Assembly: GCA_002441205.1 (NCBI GenBank)
Contig: DJVN01000143.1
Location: 1-6,029, forward strand
DNA from: Syntrophaceae bacterium UBA6255
GTDB taxonomy: Bacteria; Desulfobacterota; Syntrophia; Syntrophales; Smithellaceae
DNA: 6,029 nt
Direction of reading: 5' to 3'
Positions within the stretch are counted from its first letter, which is position 1. Each line of letters begins with the position of its first letter. The position numbers and the translations under genes were made by a program. The notes below the pieces were generated by a model. It saw only the letters and a program-made list of their open reading frames with translations. It ran no database searches and was not told the origin of the DNA. Shown here one piece after another: positions 1-5,592 of the stretch.

Positions 1-803
1 TTGACGGCGGTTTTTTTGCCTTACAGCCCTCCGAATTGATGAAAGTGGTGATCATCATTGCCTTGGCCCGGTATTTTGATAATCATCAATCCAAAGAACC
101 ATACAAATTGAGAGAGCTTTTCATTCCTCTTTTAATGGTCGTTGCACCGTTTGTTCTGATTTTGAAACAGCCGGATCTGGGAACCGCGCTGATGTTGATG
201 CTTGTCTTTATTTCCATCGTTTTTTTTATGGGATTGGACAAAAAATCGTTCATATTTGCTTTCGTCAGCGGTCTGGTTTTCATACCGGTCGGCTGGTTTT
301 GCTTAAAGGATTATCAACGGATGCGGTTAATTACTTTTTTGAATCCGGAAAGAGATCCTCTGGGCTCAGGTTACCACATTATCCAGTCAAAAATTGCCAT
401 TGGTTCCGGAGAAATTTTTGGCAAGGGCTTTCTGAGCGGTTCTCAGACGCAGTTAAAATTTTTGCCTGAACAGCAGACCGATTTTGTTTTCTCGGTGTTT
501 GCCGAAGAATGGGGTTTCGTCGGTTCAATGATTTTAATAGTTCTGTTTGCCGTCATAATGTTCTGGGGATTAAAAATTGCCTTGCAAGCCAGAGATTTAT
601 TAGGCACAATTATAGCGTTTGGAATCACTGTTCTGATTGCATGGGAGGTTTTTATCAATATAGGCATGGTTCTGGGAATTCTTCCTGTTGTCGGAATTCC
701 GCTCCCTTTTTTCAGTTACGGCGGATCAGCCATGCTATCTTTGATGGCGGCTATGGGTTTGTTAATCAATATAAGCGCGAGAAGATTTGTCCTGCAAAAA
801 TAA
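1..803 (+). CDS. rodA: RodA, SEDS-family peptidoglycan glycosyltransferase (5' end cut off)
   Basis: RodA is an integral inner-membrane enzyme that polymerises lipid II into glycan strands, working with a class B penicillin-binding protein in the elongation (rod) complex. The frame is open from base 3, so the apparent TTG at 36 is an internal codon. The preceding residues DGGFFALQPSEL fit the conserved '..QPSELMK' segment of the family. About 266 residues are visible and roughly 100 N-terminal residues are missing compared with the usual length near 370. Family landmarks in order are QPSELMK, KQPDLGTAL, RDPLGSGYHIIQSKIAIGSG, FLPEQQTDFVFSVFAEEWG and GILPVVGIPLPFFSYGGSAM. The Asp of QTDF (codon 480-482) aligns with the essential SEDS aspartate. 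The RDPLGSGYHI and FLPEQQTDF forms favour RodA over the division paralogue FtsW. Several hydrophobic membrane segments are evident. The stop is TAA. Bactofilin begins 37 bases later, probably on the same transcript. MreBCD and PBP2 genes are likely upstream, outside the window. Confidence 0.95.
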   Translation, partial: DGGFFALQPSELMKVVIIIALARYFDNHQSKEPYKLRELFIPLLMVVAPFVLILKQPDLGTALMLMLVFISIVFFMGLDKKSFIFAFVSGLVFIPVGWFCLKDYQRMRLITFLNPERDPLGSGYHIIQSKIAIGSGEIFGKGFLSGSQTQLKFLPEQQTDFVFSVFAEEWGFVGSMILIVLFAVIMFWGLKIALQARDLLGTIIAFGITVLIAWEVFINIGMVLGILPVVGIPLPFFSYGGSAMLSLMAAMGLLINISARRFVLQK

Positions 804-828
804 ATAGGACGACTAATGAATCAGATTT

Positions 829-835
829 AAGGGGG
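829..835 (+). promoter_or_regulatory. Ribosome binding site deciding the GTG start of bactofilin
   Basis: AAGGGGG lies 5 bases before the GTG at 841. No ATG or other start occurs in this frame between the upstream in-frame stop (817-819) and 841, so this site fixes the start. Confidence 0.7.
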
Positions 836-840
836 ATACT

Positions 841-1218
841 GTGTGGGAAAAAAAGAAAGAGGTTGAAGAGATTAAGGCTATTTTAGATCAAGGAACTGAA
901 TTTGAGGGTAAGCTAATTTTTACAGGTTCCGTTCGTATTAACGGGAAGTTTCAGGGAGAAATTTTTGGACAGGGATCGTTGATTGTTGACAAGGACGCTC
1001 AGGTTCAGGCTAACATCGCGGTTAAAAGTATTTACATCAGCGGTAACGTTCAGGGTAATATCGAGGTAAATGAAAAAATGAACATTCATTCAACCGGGAA
1101 ATTTTCCGGAGATGTCCATACGCCTATTTTTATCATGGAGGAAGGCGCTTTCTTCGATGGCCGATCTCATATGATGGCAGTAGCCGAGAAAAAAAATGAA
1201 GTTCCCAAGGCTATTTGA
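841..1218 (+). CDS. Bactofilin family polymer-forming cytoskeletal protein
   Basis: Bactofilins (formerly DUF583) polymerise without nucleotides into membrane-associated filaments that position cell-wall enzymes, stalks or chromosome-partition factors. The 125-residue product has a short charged N-terminal tail (residues 1-12, KKKEVEEIK). A beta-helix core of about 18-112 follows, built of glycine-spaced short strands: GTEFEGKLIFTGSVRINGKF, QGEIFGQGSLIVDKDAQV, NVQGNIEVNEKMNIHSTGKF and GAFFDGRSHM. A brief polar tail ends the protein. Length and the hydrophobic-turn repeat are typical of single-domain bactofilins. The GTG start is supported by AAGGGGG five bases upstream, and no other start is available. 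It lies 37 bases behind rodA on the same strand, so cotranscription and a cell-envelope role are likely (inference). Its exact localisation or partner cannot be read from sequence. I leave the gene symbol empty because bac-type names are species-specific. Confidence 0.93.
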   Translation: MWEKKKEVEEIKAILDQGTEFEGKLIFTGSVRINGKFQGEIFGQGSLIVDKDAQVQANIAVKSIYISGNVQGNIEVNEKMNIHSTGKFSGDVHTPIFIMEEGAFFDGRSHMMAVAEKKNEVPKAI

Positions 1219-1251
1219 TTGAACAATAAATATTTGCTTCAGGCCTTTTTT
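1207..1251 (+). terminator. Possible weak intrinsic terminator after bactofilin
   Basis: A run of six T (1246-1251) follows a possible hairpin. AAGGC (1207-1211, inside the last codons of bactofilin) can pair with GCCTT (1243-1247). GAACAA (1221-1226) can pair with TTGCTTC (1234-1240) with one bulged C. The internal loop is asymmetric and the stem is short, so this is only suggestive. It lies where a terminator of the rodA-bactofilin transcript would be expected. Confidence 0.3.
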
Positions 1252-1268
1252 ATGAAATATTTATCATA
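1226..1268. repeat. AT-rich inverted repeats after bactofilin
   Basis: ATAAATATTT (1226-1235) and AAATATTTAT (1255-1264) are perfect 10-base inverted copies around the T-run. Overlapping the right arm, TATGA (1251-1255) and TCATA (1264-1268) form an 18-base site that matches its own reverse complement at 14 of 18 positions, as a dimeric repressor operator would. Pure A/T composition makes chance a serious alternative. Confidence 0.3.
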
Positions 1269-1351
1269 TATTTGAATGGATGTTTTTTAGCTTCCTATCT
1301 ACTTGAAATAGTTAATCATTATAAAATATCAGACTGCCGGTCAGAAAAAAC

Positions 1352-1381
1352 TTGACAAGCAAATAATGTTATGATTAGTAA
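1352..1381 (+). promoter_or_regulatory. Candidate promoter for the atp operon (perfect -35, poor -10)
   Basis: TTGACA at 1352-1357 is a perfect sigma-70 -35 hexamer. At a spacing of 18 the -10 would be TAGTAA (1376-1381), matching TATAAT at only three positions. The better hexamer TATGAT (1370-1375, five of six) sits just 12 bases away, which is too close for normal use. If used, transcription would begin near 1385 and leave a leader of roughly 180 bases before the first atp gene. Confidence 0.35.
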
Positions 1382-1386
1382 CTCGC

Positions 1387-1414
1387 AAGTTTTGAGTATC
1401 AAGGAATAAAACTT
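1387..1414 (+). repeat. Inverted repeat in the presumed atp leader (7-bp stem)
   Basis: AAGTTTT (1387-1393) and AAAACTT (1408-1414) are exact inverted copies around a 14-base loop. The left arm could instead join a smaller fold, ACT (1381-1383) with AGT (1395-1397) and CAA (1386-1388) with TTG (1392-1394). Two mutually exclusive folds are therefore possible. Confidence 0.4.
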
Positions 1415-1440
1415 CCGCCCTTCTTTAAACTGAGGAAAAA

Positions 1441-1461
1441 TATTCAAAACATAATTGAATA
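1441..1461 (+). repeat. Inverted repeat in the presumed atp leader (7-bp stem, 7-base loop)
   Basis: TATTCAA (1441-1447) and TTGAATA (1455-1461) are exact inverted copies around a 7-base loop. The flanks are A-rich and no T-run follows, so it is not a terminator. It could be a small RNA hairpin or a dimer binding site. Confidence 0.4.
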
Positions 1462-1471
1462 AAAAACTGTA

Positions 1472-1546
1472 TGCACTTACAGCTGACGCTGCCATTAAGA
1501 ACCGCTGGGAACGGAAAATCATCAAGCGGTTTTTATAGAAAGTGCA
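1472..1546 (+). promoter_or_regulatory. Candidate three-way-junction leader RNA before the atp operon
   Basis: Three helices nest without conflict. The closing stem pairs TGCACTT (1472-1478) with AAGTGCA (1540-1546), 7 bp perfect. A small hairpin pairs CAGC (1480-1483) with GCTG (1488-1491) over a TGAC loop. A long arm pairs 1496-1506 with 1525-1535, 11 bp with one G-U, over an 18-base loop. The junction strands are 1, 4 and 4 bases. The element ends 10 bases before the ribosome binding site of the b' gene. The base pairing is seen directly; function is inferred, and I do not recognise a known riboswitch class. Confidence 0.45.
1496..1536 (+). terminator. Terminator-like hairpin 32 bases before the first atp gene (possible attenuator)
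   Basis: This is the long arm of the fold above. AACCGCT (1500-1506) and AGCGGTT (1525-1531) form a GC-rich 7-bp core, followed by a run of five T (1530-1534). The 18-base loop and the short T-run, which is partly used in the extended stem, make it weak as a terminator. It could end an upstream transcript, end a short leader RNA, or act as a conditional attenuator. Confidence 0.35.
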
Positions 1547-1567
1547 AATGATAAACAGAGGTAAACA

Positions 1568-2002
1568 ATGGTTACAGTCATTCCTGATTTGACACTAGTC
1601 GTCCAAATGGTTCTTTTCCTCGCTTTGATTGTTGTTCTAAACGTTCTTTTGTACAAACCCATCCTATCCATCATAGACCGGCGCAAAAAACAACTCGAGG
1701 AATCAGAAAACGAGATTAAACTATTCAATGAATCCGTGGAAAAAAGAGTGGCTGAGTACGAAGAAAAACTTAAACAAGCCAAGCTAAAGGCGTCGGAACA
1801 AAAAAAAGAAATTATCCAGGAAGGCGTCAACCAGGCCAAAAACATCGTGGATGTCGTACGCAATGAAATTCCGGCGATCGCGCGTGAGTTTCAGCAAAAA
1901 ATGAATAAAGAAATAGAAAAGGCCAAAGCTATTCTGGATGGCCGTTCCAAGGATTTATCTCTGGAAATTGCCCAGAAAATACTGGGGAGGCCTGTAAAAT
2001 GA
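1568..2002 (+). CDS. atpF': ATP synthase F0 subunit b'
   Basis: Subunit b' (atpF' or atpX in various annotations) is one of two non-identical peripheral-stalk helices that hold the F1 head still against the membrane part. The 144-residue product has one N-terminal membrane helix (about residues 8-29), then LYKPILSIIDRRKKQLEESE and a long charged coiled coil (about 35-125). The C-terminus LSLEIAQKILGRPVK is the part that meets delta and F1 in this family. It lacks a signal peptide, unlike the b gene that follows. The ATG is preceded by GAGGT (1558-1562) with 5-base spacing. Its TGA stop overlaps the b start by 4 bases (ATGA). It is distinguished from b by position, shorter length and the short N-terminus, so the b'/b labels could be swapped in some annotation schemes. 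Confidence 0.92.
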   Translation: MVTVIPDLTLVVQMVLFLALIVVLNVLLYKPILSIIDRRKKQLEESENEIKLFNESVEKRVAEYEEKLKQAKLKASEQKKEIIQEGVNQAKNIVDVVRNEIPAIAREFQQKMNKEIEKAKAILDGRSKDLSLEIAQKILGRPVK

Positions 2003-2583
2003 AAAAAGCAACTTCCTACATTACAACGATGCTTTTTATTGTTTTATCAGTAAGTATTGCACTGGCATCAGGTGACGCTGAAGGCGGTCACCACGGTGGT
2101 GCTGAATTGTGGAAAGGCTGGGGCATTAAGACTTTCAACTTTATTGTTCTGATCGGTCTTCTATACTGGCTTCTGGCTTCCAAGATAAAGGATTTCTTTG
2201 TCGGACGCCGCGCCGAAATTAAGGAAAATCTGGAAAAAGCTGTTGAGAAAAAAGGAGAAGCGGAGAAAAAATACAAGGAATATTCTGAAAAACTGGATAA
2301 AGCGGCGACCGAGATAGACGGCATTTTGGACATGATCAAAGCTCAAGGCGTTGCTGAAAAACAGAAAATCATAGAAGATGCCGAAAGAACCGCCAAGAAA
2401 ATGAAAGAGGATGCCCAGGCTCGCATTGAACAGGAAATGAAAAAAGCGACGGATGAATTGAAAGCCCAGGCTGTTGATTTGTCTGTAAAAATGGCCGAGG
2501 AAATTCTCAAGAGAAGCATCACTCAGGACGATCACAAATCAATGGTTAAAGAATATATAGATAAGGTGGTAACCAAACATTGA
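1999..2583 (+). CDS. atpF: ATP synthase F0 subunit b with signal-peptide-like N-terminus
   Basis: This is the second peripheral-stalk subunit, expected to pair with b'. The 194-residue product starts with a signal-peptide-like stretch: MKK, hydrophobic residues 8-22, then A21-L22-A23 as a plausible cleavage motif before S24. A Gly/His-rich linker (GGHHGG, 29-34) and the membrane helix (about 44-61, NFIVLIGLLYWLLASK) follow. The motif IKDFFVGRRAEIKENLEKA then leads into a long Lys/Glu/Ala coiled coil (about 75-175) ending LSVKMAEEILKRSI. Removing the first 23 residues would leave about 171, close to an ordinary b subunit with its N-terminus in the periplasm. The ATG overlaps the b' stop by 4 bases and has a strong ribosome binding site, GGGGAGG (1984-1990), 8 bases upstream. 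Its TGA stop overlaps the delta start, so translational coupling on both sides is likely. Confidence 0.94.
   Translation: MKKATSYITTMLFIVLSVSIALASGDAEGGHHGGAELWKGWGIKTFNFIVLIGLLYWLLASKIKDFFVGRRAEIKENLEKAVEKKGEAEKKYKEYSEKLDKAATEIDGILDMIKAQGVAEKQKIIEDAERTAKKMKEDAQARIEQEMKKATDELKAQAVDLSVKMAEEILKRSITQDDHKSMVKEYIDKVVTKH
2563..2570 (+). promoter_or_regulatory. Ribosome binding site deciding the TTG start of delta
   Basis: AAGGTGGT differs from AAGGAGGT at one base and lies 9 bases before TTG at 2580. The next in-frame codon upstream of this region is a stop (TAA at 2562-2564) and no ATG or GTG lies between, so TTG is the only usable start. Confidence 0.75.
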
Positions 2584-3122
2584 TCAGTAATATTTCCAAG
2601 CGTTATGCGCGCGCCTTTTTTGAAATTGCGAATGAAGAAAAACAAATTGAGCCTTATTATAAGGAACTCAACCATTTTGCGTCAATTATTTCAGAAAATA
2701 AATCTTTAAAAGATTTTCTGGCCAACCCTGTTTTTGATCAAGAAAGCAAAAGAGGGGTGGTCGATAATATAATTTCTAAATTGAAATTATCCGGCATGAC
2801 AGTCAGCTTTTTAAGACTGCTGGTCGATAAAAAAAGGATCGATATTTTAGACGACATAGTAACTTGCTATCGTCAGCTCATGGACGAAGCATTGAAAAAA
2901 GTCAGAGTCAATGTTAAAACAGCATTTCCTCTTTCCGATGAATTGCGATCTTTTATCAGCGCAAATCTTGAAAAAACCCTTGGTAAAAAAGTGGATATGA
3001 CCGTTGAAGAGGATTCCACTCTTTTAGGAGGGGTGGTTATCGGCGTTGGCGATACACTGTATGATGGCAGCATAAAAAATCAGTTGAATAATATGAGGAA
3101 TCTCTTAGGGGAGGCGAGATAG
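2580..3122 (+). CDS. atpH: ATP synthase F1 subunit delta
   Basis: Delta (the OSCP equivalent) sits on top of F1 and ties alpha N-termini to the b/b' stalk. The 180-residue product carries the N-terminal helical-domain hallmark SKRYARAFFEIA (6-17) and FLANPVF (46-52). The C-terminal family signature region is 139-165, with DSTLLGGVVIGVGDTLYDGSI. Length matches the usual 175-180. It starts with TTG, which shares TGA with the end of atpF (TTGA overlap). The near-perfect ribosome binding site at 2563-2570 and the correct family N-terminus MISNISKRYA support that start, and no alternative is available. The stop is TAG, three bases before alpha. A TTG start for a one-copy subunit fits lower translation than the three-copy alpha (inference). 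Confidence 0.96.
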   Translation: MISNISKRYARAFFEIANEEKQIEPYYKELNHFASIISENKSLKDFLANPVFDQESKRGVVDNIISKLKLSGMTVSFLRLLVDKKRIDILDDIVTCYRQLMDEALKKVRVNVKTAFPLSDELRSFISANLEKTLGKKVDMTVEEDSTLLGGVVIGVGDTLYDGSIKNQLNNMRNLLGEAR

Positions 3123-3125
3123 GAC

Positions 3126-4640
3126 ATGGAAACAATTAAAGCGGAAGAAATTAGTCAAATTATTTCTGAGCAAATCAAAAGCTATGAGAAAAAGCTGGAT
3201 ATAAGCGAAACCGGAACGGTCTTATCGGTCGGCGACGGTATCGCCAGAGTATACGGCGTACAAAATGCGATGGCTATGGAGCTTCTGGAATTTCCCGGCG
3301 GCATTTTGGGTATGGTTCTCAATCTGGAAGCGGATAATGTCGGTGTTGCCGTTCTGGGTGAAGTTACGCACATCAAGGAAGGCGACATCGTTAGAAGAAC
3401 TGGTAAAATCGCTCAGGTTCCCGTCGGGGAGTCACTGCTCGGCCGTGTTATTGATGCCACCGGAGCGCCGCTGGACGGGAAAGGTCCTATTGAAACGAAA
3501 GAGTTTCGCCGAATTGAAATGGTGGCTCCCGGCGTTATTCAGCGCCAGCCGGTCAATGAACCGATGTATACCGGTCTCAAATCCATTGATGCCATGACGC
3601 CGATTGGACGCGGTCAGCGCGAATTGATCATTGGAGACCGTCAGATCGGCAAAACAGCCATCGGTATTGACGCGATCATCCGTCAGAAAGATACCGGCGT
3701 AAAATGTATCTATGTTGCCATCGGTCAGAAAAAATCAACGGTGTCTCAGATTGTGGAAAGACTGAAACAGCATGACGCCCTGTCTTATACCTGCGTTGTT
3801 GCCGGCTGTGCTTCCGACCCCGCCACCCTGCAGTACATCGCCGCTTATGCCGGTTGCAGTATCGGTGAATATTTCAGAGATAATGGTCAGGATGCCTTGA
3901 TTATTTATGACGATTTATCCAAACAGGCCGTTGCTTACCGTCAGATTTCTCTGTTGCTTCGCCGTCCTCCCGGACGTGAAGCTTATCCCGGTGACATTTT
4001 CTACAATCACTCCCGTCTGCTCGAGCGCGCGGCTCGTGTCAGCAAGGAACTCGGTGGTGGCTCTCTCACGGCTCTGCCCGTTATCGAAACACAGGCCGGT
4101 GACGTTTCTGCCTATATTCCCACCAATGTTATTTCGATTACCGACGGCCAGGTTTATTTGGAACCCAGTTTGTTCTTCTCCGGTATCCGTCCGGCCATTA
4201 ACGTTGGTCTGTCGGTTTCCCGTGTCGGTGGCGCGGCTCAGGTGAAGGCGATGAAACAGGTTGCCGGAACGCTGAAACTGGATCTGGCTCAGTACCGAGA
4301 ACTGGCAGCTTTTGCCCAGTTCGGATCCGACCTGGATAAAGCCACCCAGGCTCAGTTGGATCGCGGTGTCCGTCTGGTGGAATTACTCAAGCAGCCGCAG
4401 TACAAGCCGATGTCTCTTGGACAGGAAATCGTTGTGCTTTTTGCGGGAACGAAAGGTTTTATTGATAAATACGATATAGAAAAAGTCCGTATCTATGAGG
4501 AACAGCTTTTAGCCTTTGTGGAAAGCAAACATCCCGATATTATAAAAGAAATAGAAGACAAGAAGATAATATCTCCTGATCTGGAAAAGAAGATGAAAGA
4601 AGTTATGACCTCTTTTGATTCTGTTTTCGTTGCGGAGTAA
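3126..4640 (+). CDS. atpA: ATP synthase F1 subunit alpha
   Basis: Alpha forms, three copies alternating with beta, the F1 hexamer; it binds nucleotide at non-catalytic sites and supplies the arginine finger to catalytic sites on beta. The 504-residue product is full length (about 500-513 in bacteria). In order: N-terminal helix for delta binding (1-25), beta-barrel with GTVLSVGDGIARVYG (30-44), P-loop GDRQIGKT (170-177), the Walker B strand region DALIIYDDLSKQ (256-267), RRPPGREAYPGD (279-290), the alpha/beta family signature PAINVGLSVS (356-365) with arginine finger R366, and the C-terminal helical domain. The P-loop has Ile where most relatives have Thr (GDRQTGKT); the essential Gly, Lys and Thr are kept. 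The ATG is preceded by GGGGAGG (3108-3114), 11 bases away, and lies 3 bases after the delta stop. The central part has more GC than the neighbouring genes, as usual for a highly expressed conserved gene. Confidence 0.99.
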   Translation: METIKAEEISQIISEQIKSYEKKLDISETGTVLSVGDGIARVYGVQNAMAMELLEFPGGILGMVLNLEADNVGVAVLGEVTHIKEGDIVRRTGKIAQVPVGESLLGRVIDATGAPLDGKGPIETKEFRRIEMVAPGVIQRQPVNEPMYTGLKSIDAMTPIGRGQRELIIGDRQIGKTAIGIDAIIRQKDTGVKCIYVAIGQKKSTVSQIVERLKQHDALSYTCVVAGCASDPATLQYIAAYAGCSIGEYFRDNGQDALIIYDDLSKQAVAYRQISLLLRRPPGREAYPGDIFYNHSRLLERAARVSKELGGGSLTALPVIETQAGDVSAYIPTNVISITDGQVYLEPSLFFSGIRPAINVGLSVSRVGGAAQVKAMKQVAGTLKLDLAQYRELAAFAQFGSDLDKATQAQLDRGVRLVELLKQPQYKPMSLGQEIVVLFAGTKGFIDKYDIEKVRIYEEQLLAFVESKHPDIIKEIEDKKIISPDLEKKMKEVMTSFDSVFVAE

Positions 4641-4676
4641 ATATAAACTTTCATGAGTTCAGTATAAATTAAGGTT

Positions 4677-4682
4677 GAGGAG
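4677..4682 (+). promoter_or_regulatory. Ribosome binding site deciding the GTG start of gamma
   Basis: GAGGAG ends 8 bases before GTG at 4691. The product then begins MPSLKDIKRKVGAVQ, the usual gamma N-terminus, which confirms the start. Confidence 0.75.
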
Positions 4683-4690
4683 AAATTCAG

Positions 4691-5569
4691 GTGCCCTCGC
4701 TAAAAGACATAAAAAGAAAAGTTGGTGCTGTTCAAAAGACGAAGCAGATCACCCGCGCCATGAATATGGTTGCCGCCTCCAAATTTAAATCAGCGCAATT
4801 GAAAATGGAAAATTTCCGTCCCTATGCCGGAAAATTCATGGATGTGCTCAATAGTCTTGCCTTACGCGTGGACACAATGTCACATCCGCTGCTTGCGGTA
4901 CGCGATCCCAGGAAAATCCGTGTTATCTGTATGACGTCCGACCGTGGTTTATGCGGAGGTTTCAATACAAACCTCATCAAGGCGACGGAAAGATTTATTA
5001 AGGATAAAACAAGTGACGGGAAGGATATCGCCCTGATTACAGTCGGTCGCAAGGGTCGAGATTTCTTTCGCAAAAAAGCCAACATCATCGCGCAAAAAGC
5101 AGATGTTTTCGGTAAATTTGACATGACGTTGGCCGTGTCCATTGCGGATGAAGTCATTCCTCCTTTCATTAAAGAGGAATACGATGAACTTTACTTAATT
5201 TATAATCAGTTTGTGAATGTTTCAGTTCAAAAACCGACAGTCGTGAGATTATTCCCCTTGCCTTCCATAGGGCAGGAAACAGCGGACGTTGATCCGGACC
5301 GGTTGCTTGATTACTCGTATGAACCGTCTGAAGAAGCTTTAATGCAGAGACTTTTACCGATGTATGTACACGTTTTGGTTTATCGCGCCCTGCTGGAAAC
5401 ATCAGCGGGTGAAAACGGAGCACGTATGGCTGCCATGGACAATGCAACCAGCAACTGCGAAGATTTGATTAGATCATTAACATTGAAAATGAATAAAGCC
5501 AGACAGGCGGCGATTACGGCTGAGTTGATGGATATCGTCGGCGGTACGGAAGCTCTGTCTAAAGGTTGA
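4691..5569 (+). CDS. atpG: ATP synthase F1 subunit gamma
   Basis: Gamma is the central shaft; its coiled coil turns inside the alpha3-beta3 ring and its foot sits on the c-ring. The 292-residue product has the paired N- and C-terminal helices expected: SLKDIKRKVGAVQKTKQITRAMNMVAASK (3-31) and the segment 244-288 with ARMAAMDNATSNCEDLI and ARQAAITAELMDIVGGTEAL. The Rossmann-like middle has TSDRGLCGGFNTN (82-94). Two small departures from consensus are visible near the C-terminus: LKMNKARQ where most relatives have LxYNxxRQ, and GGTEAL where GGAxAL is usual. Neither suggests loss of function. The chloroplast redox-regulatory cysteine insert is absent. The start is GTG with GAGGAG upstream, 50 bases after alpha; no terminator lies in that gap. 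The stop is TGA. Confidence 0.98.
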   Translation: MPSLKDIKRKVGAVQKTKQITRAMNMVAASKFKSAQLKMENFRPYAGKFMDVLNSLALRVDTMSHPLLAVRDPRKIRVICMTSDRGLCGGFNTNLIKATERFIKDKTSDGKDIALITVGRKGRDFFRKKANIIAQKADVFGKFDMTLAVSIADEVIPPFIKEEYDELYLIYNQFVNVSVQKPTVVRLFPLPSIGQETADVDPDRLLDYSYEPSEEALMQRLLPMYVHVLVYRALLETSAGENGARMAAMDNATSNCEDLIRSLTLKMNKARQAAITAELMDIVGGTEALSKG

Positions 5570-5575
5570 TTTTTC

Positions 5576-5592
5576 TGCGGCAGTTTGTCGCA
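5576..5592 (+). repeat. Small hairpin in the gamma-beta gap
   Basis: TGCGGCA (5576-5582) can pair with TGTCGCA (5586-5592), 7 bp with one G-U pair and a 3-base loop, starting 7 bases after the gamma stop. No T-run follows, so it is not an intrinsic terminator. It could protect or mark a processing point in the mRNA ahead of beta (inference). Confidence 0.4.

Larger units (their letters stand above)
1219..1567 (+). other. 349-base AT-rich gap between bactofilin and the atp operon; no credible gene
   Basis: This is the only gap of more than 300 bases and it separates the envelope genes from the ATP synthase genes. The first 50 bases hold a T-run and AT-rich inverted repeats that could end the rodA-bactofilin transcript. 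The middle holds a perfect TTGACA (1352-1357) but no good -10 at normal spacing. The last 190 bases hold inverted repeats at 1387-1414, 1441-1461 and 1472-1546. A 68-codon frame on the minus strand (1319-1525) has no ribosome binding site and no family resemblance. No atpI-like or other small gene precedes b'. Confidence 0.8.

Noticed and set aside
36..803. TTG at 36 as the start of rodA
   Set aside because: The frame stays open to the left edge and encodes the conserved residues before LMKVV (QPSE), so the gene is cut by the window and this codon is an internal Leu.
509..886. Plus-strand frame overlapping the end of rodA and the start of bactofilin
   Set aside because: It lies in a different frame within two well-recognised genes, and its product has no domain character.
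1319..1525. 68-codon minus-strand frame in the gap before atp
   Set aside because: It has no ribosome binding site upstream of its ATG, no family resemblance, lies in AT-rich non-coding DNA, and overlaps the inverted repeats that explain the region better.
1219..1567. Sigma-54 promoter or FNR site in the gap
   Set aside because: No GG-N10-GC element with the TGGCAC/TTGCA pattern was found. TTGAT at the end of bactofilin has no ATCAA partner at the right spacing.
1522..1863. 113-codon minus-strand frame opposite b'
   Set aside because: It mirrors the coding bias of the b' coiled coil; the Ser/Phe-rich product is a typical antisense shadow, as are the minus-strand frames at 2088-2339 and 2161-2535 opposite b.
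4641..4690. Terminator or promoter between alpha and gamma
   Set aside because: Only a TCATGA palindrome and a 4-base inverted repeat are present, with no T-run; the gap contains just the gamma ribosome binding site.
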